Assembly (NCBI GenBank): GCA_003524085.1
Contig: DOEC01000007.1
Span: 1-34,649, forward strand
Source: Bacillota bacterium
Lineage (GTDB): Bacteria > Bacillota_I > Bacilli_A > RF39 > UBA660
Length of the DNA: 34,649 nucleotides
Direction of reading: 5' to 3'
Numbering within the stretch: the first letter of the stretch is position 1; each line of letters begins with the position of its first letter. Positions 15,178 through 22,592 of the stretch are shown here, one piece after another. The notes under the pieces were generated by a model. That model had not been told where the DNA came from. It saw only the letters and a program-made list of their open reading frames with translations, and searched no databases. A program made the translations under genes and the position numbers.

Positions 15178-16308
15178 ATGAATAAAAGAGATTACTATGA
15201 AGTATTAGGTGTTAGTAAAGATGCTAGTGCTGATGAAATTAAAAGTGCTTTTAGACGTCTTGCAAAAAAGTACCATCCAGATGTATGTAAAGAAGAAGGT
15301 GGGGCTGAAAAGTTTAAAGAAGCACAAGAAGCTTACGCAGTATTAAGTAACCCTACAGAAAGAGCAAAATACGATAAATACGGCTTTAATGCATTTGATA
15401 ACCCAGGAGCTAATGGAGGTCGTGGAGGATACGATTTCAGTGGTTTTGATTTTTCAGACATATTTGAAGATATGTTTGGAGGAAGAGACTTCTCTTCATT
15501 TAGCTGGGGAGACTTATTTGGTGGAAGCTCTAGAGCAGACAGACCATCGCATGGTAGTGACTTACTTTACAGCATGAAAGTTGACTTTATGGAAGCTGCT
15601 CTTGGTACTAAAAAAGATCTAACTTTAGATGTAGTTGAAAATTGTCCTGATTGTAACGGTGTAGGTGGATTTGATAAAATGACATGTCCAGACTGTGGTG
15701 GTAAGGGTGTAGTAAACAAAACTCAAACTTCACTTTTTGGACAAATCATGACAAGAGTAACTTGTTCTACTTGTGGTGGAAAAGGATATACTTTTAAAAC
15801 TAAATGTAAAACATGTGGTGGTAAAGGAAGATACAAACAAAGAAAAACTTATACAGTTGAAGTTCCAAAAGGTGTTGATACTGGAGACAGAATTCGTATG
15901 AGTGGTAAAGGCGAGCCTGGTAAAAATGGTGGAGCTAATGGAGACTTATATATTGAGTTTACAGTTTCAGATAGTTCTTTATATAAAAGAGAAAAGGATG
16001 ACTTGTATATGGATGTACCAGTTACTATTACTGAACTTGTTTTAGGTGGAAAGAAGACTATTAAAACACTTGATGGGGAAATAGAACTTAAAATACCATC
16101 TGGCAGTCAAACTGGAGATGTGTTAAGAGCTAAAGCAAAAGGCATGACTAACGTAAGAACTGGCCGAGTTGGAGATTTATATTTAGTACTTAACTTGTAT
16201 TTGCCAAACAAGCTTACAAGAGAGCAAAAAGACTTATTTGAAGAATTAGCTAAAACAGACTTAACTAATAATGATGCTTTTAAAAAATTTGATAAAATAA
16301 ATAGGTAA
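15178..16308 (+). CDS. dnaJ: Chaperone DnaJ (Hsp40)
   Basis: A 376-aa type I DnaJ. The J-domain (residues about 1-70) has YYEVLGVSKDAS and the HPD motif in KKYHPDVCKEEGG. A Gly/Phe-rich region follows (DNPGANGGRGGYDF). Four zinc-binding repeats are present (CPDCNGVG, CPDCGGKG, CSTCGGKG, CKTCGGKG), then the C-terminal substrate-binding domains. It stimulates the DnaK ATPase and delivers clients. ATG 15178 has GAAGGAG 5 nt upstream; a TTG at 15157 is in frame but precedes the SD. It follows a hairpin that may lower its level relative to dnaK. Confidence 0.97.
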   Translation: MNKRDYYEVLGVSKDASADEIKSAFRRLAKKYHPDVCKEEGGAEKFKEAQEAYAVLSNPTERAKYDKYGFNAFDNPGANGGRGGYDFSGFDFSDIFEDMFGGRDFSSFSWGDLFGGSSRADRPSHGSDLLYSMKVDFMEAALGTKKDLTLDVVENCPDCNGVGGFDKMTCPDCGGKGVVNKTQTSLFGQIMTRVTCSTCGGKGYTFKTKCKTCGGKGRYKQRKTYTVEVPKGVDTGDRIRMSGKGEPGKNGGANGDLYIEFTVSDSSLYKREKDDLYMDVPVTITELVLGGKKTIKTLDGEIELKIPSGSQTGDVLRAKAKGMTNVRTGRVGDLYLVLNLYLPNKLTREQKDLFEELAKTDLTNNDAFKKFDKINR

Positions 16309-16335
16309 ATTTTAATGTTTACCTATTTATTTTTA
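16294..16335 (+). terminator. Intrinsic terminator of the heat-shock operon
   Basis: A 16-bp perfect stem, left arm 16294-16309 (contains the dnaJ stop), loop TTTTAATG, right arm 16318-16333 ending in TTTT. The arm sequence is AT-rich around GGTAAA/TTTACC. Confidence 0.8.
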
Positions 16336-16458
16336 AGGTTGCGCATAAATGATTAAGCATAATTGTATTTATTTAGTTACCTAGTATAAACTTAGATAAA
16401 TGTCAATACTTTTATTTAAGTTTTTTAATTGTTATAATAGTTAAGAAGGTGTATTAGT

Positions 16459-19400
16459 ATGGATAGTAAATTGGTGAGGTTTTTTAATAAGATTGGACTT
16501 AAGGAAGAAGAGTATTCTTGTTTTAGTGGTGCTAAACTAGAGAATGTAATAGTAGATAACAACGACCAAAGTTGGTCTTTATATATCAGTTTAGACAAAA
16601 TGATAGATGTTAATACTTTTAATTTATTATGTACTAAAAGTGAAAACATTAAAGAAACTAGAAGAATATATTTCATTTTTAAACATGCTACAGATGAATA
16701 TATTAACGATTACGTTAACTACATATTTAAAATATACCAAGAAAAATGCCCTATGTTAAGTGGAGTATCTAGTGAAGATATAACTATAAATAAAAACATA
16801 ATAAATATCAAAGTAACGAGTAAAAGTGAAGAAGAAAAGATAAACACTATAAAACCTAAACTAATTGAATTTATGAGTAGGATGGGATACCTTAATTTGA
16901 AATTAGTGCCTATACTAGACGAAGAAAAGCAAAAGGAAGTAACTGAAATGCTTAAACAGAAGGACTACAAGATGGAAGAAGTAAACATTGGTAAAAAGCA
17001 GAGCACATTAATAATTGGTAACGAAATTAAAGGAAAACCATTTGAACTTAAAAACATAATTGCTGAGATGAGTGACGTTGTAGTTGAAGTGTTTGTTTTT
17101 GGAGTGGAACTTAAAGAGACTGCTAAAGGGTTTAATATAATTACATATAAGATAAGTGATTACACTGATAGTTTATTTGCAAAAATATTTACTAAAGATA
17201 AAGAGATTACTAAAACTTTAATGAAAAGAGTTACTGAAGGCTCATGGTATAAAATGAGAGGTTATGTTAAAAATGATAGTTTTTCAGGAGAGTTAGTGTT
17301 AAATATTAGAGACATTGAAACATTTGATAGAAATACTGTTAAAAGGGTAGATGAAGCTGAAGTTAAAAGAGTAGAGTTACATTGTCATACTACAATGAGT
17401 CAAATGGACGGGTTAATTGAACCTAAGAAATTACTTAAGAAAGTAAGAAGTTTAGGTATGAGGGGTATTGGTATAACTGATAAAAATGGTATACAATGTT
17501 TTCCTAAAGTATATAAGGCTAAAGAAGACTTGGAAGTATATTTTGGAGTAGAACTCTTTGTAGTGGATGACGAAGTATTAATAATAAACAAAGATAGTGA
17601 TTTTCCATTACTAGAGAGTACTTACGTTGTATTTGATACAGAAACAACTGGATTTAATGCTACAGCAGGAGATCAAATGATAGAAATAGGTGCTGTTAAA
17701 ATTAAAAATGGGGAAATTATTGATAGATTTGATGAATTAATTAATCCGGGAATGAACTTGAGAAGTGAAATAGTTAATTTAACTAATATAACTGATGAGA
17801 TGTTAAAGGATAAAGACAATGAAGAAAATGTAACTAAGAGATTTAAAGAATGGATTAGTGACTTACCAATGGTTGCACAGAATGCTAGATTTGATATATC
17901 ATTTATGGAAAGTGCATATAAAAAGTATAACTTGGGAGAGTTTTCTAATGTTGTAATTGATACTATGGAAATAAGTAAAGCACAAAACCCTGATAGTACA
18001 AAGCATAATTTAACTGCATTATCTAAAAGATATGGAGTACATTTTGACGAATCAGGCCATCACCGTGCTGACTATGATGCTGAGGGGACTGCTTTAGTAT
18101 TCTGGAAGATGATTTCTAATTTAGGAAGTAACTATAAAACAATAAGTGATTTAAGAAATATGGTTGACCCAACTTTAGCATTTAAAAACAACAGACCTTA
18201 CCATTTAACTTGCTATGCAATTAATAATATAGGACTTAGAAATATGTTTCAAATAATAAGTTATGCTACAACTAAGTATTTCTATAAAACTCCTAGAACA
18301 CCAAAAAGTTTGCTTAATAAATTTAGAGAAGGTTTGATATTAGGTTCAGGATGTGTGTTCGGCGAAGTATTTGAAGCGGCTAAAAGAAATACTGAAGAAG
18401 AGTTAATGGAAATAATGAAGTATTATGACTTTATAGAAATAAATCCACCTAGTATAATGGAATTCTTGGTTGAAAGTGGTGAAGTATCTAGTAAGAGTGA
18501 CTTGTATGCTTTAATTAATAAGATTATAAGATGTGCTGATAAGATAGGAAAAATGGTTGTTGCTACGGGAGACGTGCATACACTTGATCCGGAAGACAAT
18601 ATATATAGAGAAATACTTGTTAGAACTAAACAGTCTGGAGGAGGGTTACATCCCTTAAATAAGCCTAGTATTAAAACTATACCTAATGCATATTTAATGA
18701 CTACTAATGAAATGTTAAAAGAGTTTGACTTTTTACCTGAAGAAAAAGCTTATGAAATTGTAGTAACTAACTCTAATAAAGTTGCTGATATGTTTGGTAC
18801 AGTAGAAATTGTTAAACCTGGACTAAACCCACCTAGAATGGAAAATTCAGTTCAAATAATAAAAGATACTGTTTATGGAAATGCTCATAGGTTGTATGGC
18901 GAAGTTCTTCCAGAGATAATCGCAACAAGACTTGATAAAGAACTTACTGGTATTATAAATGGTGGATATGATGTTATTTATTTAATTGCCCAAAGGCTAG
19001 TTGAAAACTCAAATGCACATGGTTATATAGTAGGATCTCGTGGTAGTGTAGGATCATCGTTGGTTGCAACATTCTGTGGTATTACAGAAGTTAATCCGCT
19101 TCCTCCACATTATGTGTGTCCTAACTGTAAAAAGAGTTTATTTAATATAGACGGAGTTCCATTAGTAAACGACTATGACTCTGGATTTGACTTACCAGAA
19201 AGGACTTGTGAATGTGGTACTCTTATGAAAAGACAAGGACAAAATATTCCGTTTGAAACATTCTTAGGATTTAATGCTGATAAAACACCAGATATAGACC
19301 TTAACTTTAGTGGAGAATATCAAGCTGAAGCTCATAACTATACAAAAGTATTGTTTGGTGAAAAGAATGTATATCGTGCTGGAACGGTTTCAACTATTGC

Positions 19401-20739
19401 TGAAAAAACAGCATATGGTTTTGTTAAAGGGTATGCTGAAGATAAAGGTATTACTATGAGAAGATGTGAAATTGAACGTCTTGCAAAAGGTATTACAGGT
19501 ATTAAAAGAACAAGTGGACAACACCCTGGAGGAATTATTGTTATACCTGACTATAAAGATGTATTTGATTTTACACCATACCAATATCCTGCTGAAAATA
19601 CAGAAGCAGCTTGGTTTACAACACACTTTGAGTTCCATGATATTGAAGAAAACGTACTTAAACTGGATATACTTGGACACGATGACCCGACTGTATTAAA
19701 GTATTTAAGTGACGATGTTAAAATAGATATAAATGATATACCATTAGATGACAGAGGAGTAATAAGCTTGTTTAATAGTCCTGAAGCCTTAGGAGTTACT
19801 AGAGAACAAATTAAATGTTACTCAGGCACTCTTGGTGTACCAGAATTTGGTACAAACTTTGTAATAAACATGCTTCAAGAAATTAAGCCTCAGAAGTTTG
19901 CAGATTTAATTAAGATATCAGGATTATCTCATGGTACTGATGTTTGGAATGGAAACGCTAGAGACTTAATACTTGACGGAACTTGCGAATTTTCTAAGGT
20001 AATTGGTTGTCGTGACGATATAATGAACTACTTTATATCTTGTGGAATTGATAAAGGTAAATCATTTAAAATGAGTGAGTTTATTCGTAAAGGAAAAGTA
20101 GGAAAAGAACCTGAAAAATGGGTTGAATATAAAGAACTTCTTAACGAACATAAAGTACCAGAGTGGTACATAAAAAGTTGTGAAAAAATTAAGTACATGT
20201 TTCCTAAAGCTCATGCTGCTGCTTATGTTATTAATGGTATAAGAGTTGCTTGGTTTAAGTTGTATCATCCAATATATTACTATAGAGTATATTTGAGTAT
20301 TCGTGAGCACTCATTTGATATAAATGCAATGAAAAATGGTTTAAATTCAGTAAAAGCACAAATAGAACTTTTAGAAAGCAAAGGCTTTGATAGATCTAAC
20401 AAAGAAGAAGATACATTATCTAGTTTATATATGTGTAATGAAATGATTGAAAGAGGCTTCTATTTTACAAATATTAGTATTACTGAAAGTGATGCTTTGA
20501 TGTTTAAAGTTACACCTGATAAAAAAGGACTTATTCCACCATTTATAGCACTTGATGGAATGGGAGATGTTGCTGCAAAGAAAATTGTTGAAGAAAGAAA
20601 TAAAGGTGAGTTTGTAAGTATTGAAGATTTACAGATGAGAGGAAAAGTCAGTCAAACATTAATAGATAAACTTAGGGGACTTGGTGCACTTGATGATATG
20701 CCTGAGAGTAGCCAATTATCTCTTGACTTGTTTATGTAG
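16459..20739 (+). CDS. polC: DNA polymerase III PolC-type, alpha subunit with 3'-5' exonuclease
   Basis: The replicative polymerase of low-GC Gram-positives, 1426 aa. Order: N-terminal domain and OB fold (to about 300); PHP start with H308-C-H310; the proofreading exonuclease inserted in the PHP, with D393 and E395 in FDTETTG, NARFD and HHRADYDAEGT; PHP remainder (ATGDVH); a Cys zinc site (CPNCKKSLF and CECG); the catalytic palm with DIDLNFSGEYQ; then finger and tail domains. In the PHP the usual TDH is TDK (K342), so its metal site is probably dead. ATG 16459 has AAGAAGGTG about 9 nt upstream; TATAAT at 16433-16438 is a likely -10, with an unclear -35. Confidence 0.97.
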   Translation: MDSKLVRFFNKIGLKEEEYSCFSGAKLENVIVDNNDQSWSLYISLDKMIDVNTFNLLCTKSENIKETRRIYFIFKHATDEYINDYVNYIFKIYQEKCPMLSGVSSEDITINKNIINIKVTSKSEEEKINTIKPKLIEFMSRMGYLNLKLVPILDEEKQKEVTEMLKQKDYKMEEVNIGKKQSTLIIGNEIKGKPFELKNIIAEMSDVVVEVFVFGVELKETAKGFNIITYKISDYTDSLFAKIFTKDKEITKTLMKRVTEGSWYKMRGYVKNDSFSGELVLNIRDIETFDRNTVKRVDEAEVKRVELHCHTTMSQMDGLIEPKKLLKKVRSLGMRGIGITDKNGIQCFPKVYKAKEDLEVYFGVELFVVDDEVLIINKDSDFPLLESTYVVFDTETTGFNATAGDQMIEIGAVKIKNGEIIDRFDELINPGMNLRSEIVNLTNITDEMLKDKDNEENVTKRFKEWISDLPMVAQNARFDISFMESAYKKYNLGEFSNVVIDTMEISKAQNPDSTKHNLTALSKRYGVHFDESGHHRADYDAEGTALVFWKMISNLGSNYKTISDLRNMVDPTLAFKNNRPYHLTCYAINNIGLRNMFQIISYATTKYFYKTPRTPKSLLNKFREGLILGSGCVFGEVFEAAKRNTEEELMEIMKYYDFIEINPPSIMEFLVESGEVSSKSDLYALINKIIRCADKIGKMVVATGDVHTLDPEDNIYREILVRTKQSGGGLHPLNKPSIKTIPNAYLMTTNEMLKEFDFLPEEKAYEIVVTNSNKVADMFGTVEIVKPGLNPPRMENSVQIIKDTVYGNAHRLYGEVLPEIIATRLDKELTGIINGGYDVIYLIAQRLVENSNAHGYIVGSRGSVGSSLVATFCGITEVNPLPPHYVCPNCKKSLFNIDGVPLVNDYDSGFDLPERTCECGTLMKRQGQNIPFETFLGFNADKTPDIDLNFSGEYQAEAHNYTKVLFGEKNVYRAGTVSTIAEKTAYGFVKGYAEDKGITMRRCEIERLAKGITGIKRTSGQHPGGIIVIPDYKDVFDFTPYQYPAENTEAAWFTTHFEFHDIEENVLKLDILGHDDPTVLKYLSDDVKIDINDIPLDDRGVISLFNSPEALGVTREQIKCYSGTLGVPEFGTNFVINMLQEIKPQKFADLIKISGLSHGTDVWNGNARDLILDGTCEFSKVIGCRDDIMNYFISCGIDKGKSFKMSEFIRKGKVGKEPEKWVEYKELLNEHKVPEWYIKSCEKIKYMFPKAHAAAYVINGIRVAWFKLYHPIYYYRVYLSIREHSFDINAMKNGLNSVKAQIELLESKGFDRSNKEEDTLSSLYMCNEMIERGFYFTNISITESDALMFKVTPDKKGLIPPFIALDGMGDVAAKKIVEERNKGEFVSIEDLQMRGKVSQTLIDKLRGLGALDDMPESSQLSLDLFM

Positions 20740-20752
20740 TTTGTGCTATAAT
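20723..20752 (+). promoter_or_regulatory. Promoter-like site at the end of polC
   Basis: TTGACT (20723-20728), 18-bp spacer, TATAAT (20747-20752) with extended TG (TGCTATAAT). There is no gene on this strand downstream before the hairpin at 20765, so it may drive a very short RNA. Confidence 0.4.
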
Positions 20753-20760
20753 TTGTATAC

Positions 20761-20806
20761 GAAGTGTGGTCGTGCTGAATTACCAGTGCGGTCACATTTT
20801 CATTTT
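20761..20806 (+). terminator. Long hairpin after polC, terminator or short RNA
   Basis: TGTGGTCGTGCTG (20765-20777), loop AATTAC, CAGTGCGGTCACA (20784-20796): 13 bp with several G-U pairs, extendable outward, then TTTTCATTTTC. It serves as the polC terminator. With the promoter just upstream it could also be a ~45-nt independent RNA. Confidence 0.6.
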
Positions 20807-21306
20807 CTTTTATAAATAAAAATATTATTTTCTTTTCTTAATATAATTTTTTGAAGAAATTTTGTGTCTTTTCTATTATACAAATTTTGAACTTGACTAT
20901 TTAATTTTTCAATATTTAAATCATTTGAAACTATATCAAAAATAAAATTATTACTTTGAGTTTTGTTTTTATATATTGCGTGATACAAAACTTGTCTACT
21001 TTTTCCTTTTATTGTTTTCAAATCCCAGCATTCATTTTTGAAAAAATAGTCAGCAGTCTTTATACCCTCTGGATAGTTTATTCTAGGAAGCATATAAACT
21101 GTTTCACCGAAAAGATTTGCTAACCATTTAGCTACTTCTTTTTCTTTTGATGAATAATCTAATACAACTCCTTTACCATCAACATAGTACTTATATTTTC
21201 CATCGTAAAAATATTTGGCATCAATAACTGAAGCCACACCATATTTTTTATTTTTAAGTGACTTCGTTGTTATGTCAACATATCCTTTTTCTTTTAATAT
21301 TACCAT
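20800..21306 (-). CDS. Free-standing CdiA-CT-like tRNase toxin domain
   Basis: A 168-aa protein on the opposite strand between polC and holA. The stretch EKEVAKWLANLFGETVYMLP, then INYPEGIKTADYFF, ECWDLKTIKGKSRQVLYHAI and QSNNFIFDI follows the pattern of the CdiA C-terminal tRNase family. That family usually occurs as the last domain of contact-dependent toxins or phage MuF head proteins. Here it stands alone: no delivery domain, no signal peptide and no adjacent immunity gene. ATG 21306 has AGGAGG 4 nt upstream; a longer frame to 21357 adds a spurious hydrophobic start. Either a captured toxin fragment or an intracellular nuclease. Family call by pattern memory. Confidence 0.65.
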   Translation of the reverse strand: MVILKEKGYVDITTKSLKNKKYGVASVIDAKYFYDGKYKYYVDGKGVVLDYSSKEKEVAKWLANLFGETVYMLPRINYPEGIKTADYFFKNECWDLKTIKGKSRQVLYHAIYKNKTQSNNFIFDIVSNDLNIEKLNSQVQNLYNRKDTKFLQKIILRKENNIFIYKRK

Positions 21307-21321
21307 ATATCCTCCTGAAAC

Positions 21322-21350
21322 AAAAAAGAGTACACCAAAAAAAGGTATAC
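21322..21350 (-). promoter_or_regulatory. Possible attenuator in the leader of the CdiA-CT-like gene
   Basis: Read on the minus strand: GTATACC, T7 loop, GGTGTAC, then TCTTTTTT (plus-strand arms 21330-21336 and 21344-21350). A 7-bp stem with a U-tract just before the SD would stop transcription ahead of the gene. A second 10-bp inverted repeat lies upstream at 21364-21391 (GTGATATCTT and AAGACATCAC). Confidence 0.4.
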
Positions 21351-21496
21351 CCCACATTTATACGTGATATCTTCGTGACACAAGACATCACACCTATTGT
21401 CAAAATTTTTGTATTAACATCTCAAGTAATTAATACACCATTATTTTATCAAATATTACTATCCTTTTTAATAGGTAATTTATAAAAAAAATACCA

Positions 21497-21525
21497 TTGA
21501 CAAACAAATGTGTTTGGTGTAAAAT
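21497..21525 (+). promoter_or_regulatory. holA promoter
   Basis: TTGACA (21497-21502), 17-bp spacer, TAAAAT (21520-21525). The ATG follows at 21550. The stretch 21391-21496 is AT-rich intergenic DNA with no feature I can name. Confidence 0.7.
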
Positions 21526-21549
21526 TATATATAGGTGGAGGTGAAGAGA

Positions 21550-22485
21550 ATGTTTTATATTCTATATGGAGAAAACGGAGTAATGTTAGATAACTATATA
21601 GAAGAGTTAATGAAGAGTAAAGATATTTCTGATAAGATAGTTTACGACTATAGTGAATGTAATATTAAAGATGTAATAGAAGAGTGTTCATATAATGATT
21701 TATTTGGTTCAAAGAAAATGGTAGTATTAGATAACTCTGTATTTTTAACAAGTAAGGGTAGTTTAGAAGATAAAGCATTTGATAGTTATATATTGTCTCC
21801 AAATGAAAACACTGTACTAGTGTTTAAAGTAATATGTGAAAAGTTAGATGAAAGAAAGAAATTAGTAAAAGATTTAAAAAGTAAAAGTATAGTAAAAGAG
21901 TTTAAAGATTTAGATAAGACCAACATAAATGGGTATATAAATAGTTATTTTACAAATTTAGGTTATAAAATTGACTATAATGCAGTTAGTGAAATCATTA
22001 GTAGAATTGGAGAAACTAGAAGAGTACTATATAGTGAGCTGGAAAAACTAGAGTTATATAAAATTAAAGATAAACACATAACTATAGAAGATGTTAAAAA
22101 AGTGGTTACTAAATATGAAGAAGATAATATTTTTAAATTAGTAGATGCTGTGATTCAAAAAAATAAAAAACTTATATTTAATACATATAAGAAGTTAGTG
22201 AGTGATAAAGAAGAACCTGCAGTAATAATAAGCTTGCTTGCTAATAATATTATGCTTATTTTAGAGTGTTCTATTCTTTTAAATGAAGGAATGTCTAGTA
22301 AAGATATTGCAAGTAAACTAAAAGAACATCCTTATAGAGTTAGTTTAGCGATAAATAATAGTTATAAAGTTAAAAAAGAAGAATTAATTGATAATCTAAA
22401 CAAACTAGCAGAATTAGACTATCAAATAAAAACTGGAGAAGTAGATAAATTTAAAGGACTTGAAGCGTACTTCATAAATCTATAG
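21550..22485 (+). CDS. holA: DNA polymerase III subunit delta
   Basis: Clamp-loader delta subunit (YqeN-type), 311 aa, which opens the beta clamp. It starts MFYILYGENGVMLDNYI, the HolA opening (Y-G-x-[ED]-x-x-L/M). FKDLDKTNINGYINSYF and the AISEIISRIG-like middle are typical, and the C-terminal helical collar ends DYQIKTGEVDKFKGLEAYFI, the family's closing motif. ATG 21550 has GGAGG 8 nt upstream; a GTG at 21535 precedes the SD. It has a strong promoter of its own and is not followed by rpsT as in many Firmicutes. Confidence 0.9.
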   Translation: MFYILYGENGVMLDNYIEELMKSKDISDKIVYDYSECNIKDVIEECSYNDLFGSKKMVVLDNSVFLTSKGSLEDKAFDSYILSPNENTVLVFKVICEKLDERKKLVKDLKSKSIVKEFKDLDKTNINGYINSYFTNLGYKIDYNAVSEIISRIGETRRVLYSELEKLELYKIKDKHITIEDVKKVVTKYEEDNIFKLVDAVIQKNKKLIFNTYKKLVSDKEEPAVIISLLANNIMLILECSILLNEGMSSKDIASKLKEHPYRVSLAINNSYKVKKEELIDNLNKLAELDYQIKTGEVDKFKGLEAYFINL

Positions 22486-22494
22486 TGTAACTTA

Positions 22495-22518
22495 AAAAAT
22501 ACGAGTAAAAAATTTCAC
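22495..22518 (+). repeat. Shared upstream element before lon
   Basis: The 17-mer AAAAATACGAGTAAAAA (22495-22511) also occurs at 8334-8350 upstream of the Cys-protein/fic operon. It runs into AAATTTCAC (22510-22518), which is also duplicated upstream of hrcA. It lies about 20 nt before the lon -35. Confidence 0.4.
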
Positions 22519-22538
22519 TAAAAAAACTTAAAAAAGGG

Positions 22539-22567
22539 TAGACAAAAGTTTAAAAACTCATTATAAT
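22539..22567 (+). promoter_or_regulatory. lon promoter
   Basis: TAGACA (22539-22544), 17-bp spacer containing an AGTTTAAAAACT inverted repeat, TATAAT (22562-22567). The ATG is at 22593. Confidence 0.65.
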
Positions 22568-22592
22568 AATAAGCCATACGGAGGTGAAATAC

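Noticed and set aside
15389..15577. Plus-strand 62-codon frame in dnaJ
   Set aside because: Out-of-frame shadow of the Gly/Phe-rich region of dnaJ.
21307..21357. N-terminal extension of the CdiA-CT-like protein resembling a signal peptide (MWGIPFFGVLFFVSG)
   Set aside because: It is translated from the leader hairpin and SD itself; the ATG at 21306 has a perfect AGGAGG 4 nt upstream.
21258..21485. Plus-strand frame of 75 codons in the polC-holA gap
   Set aside because: Overlaps the antisense nuclease gene start, has no SD, and its product is a random hydrophobic string.
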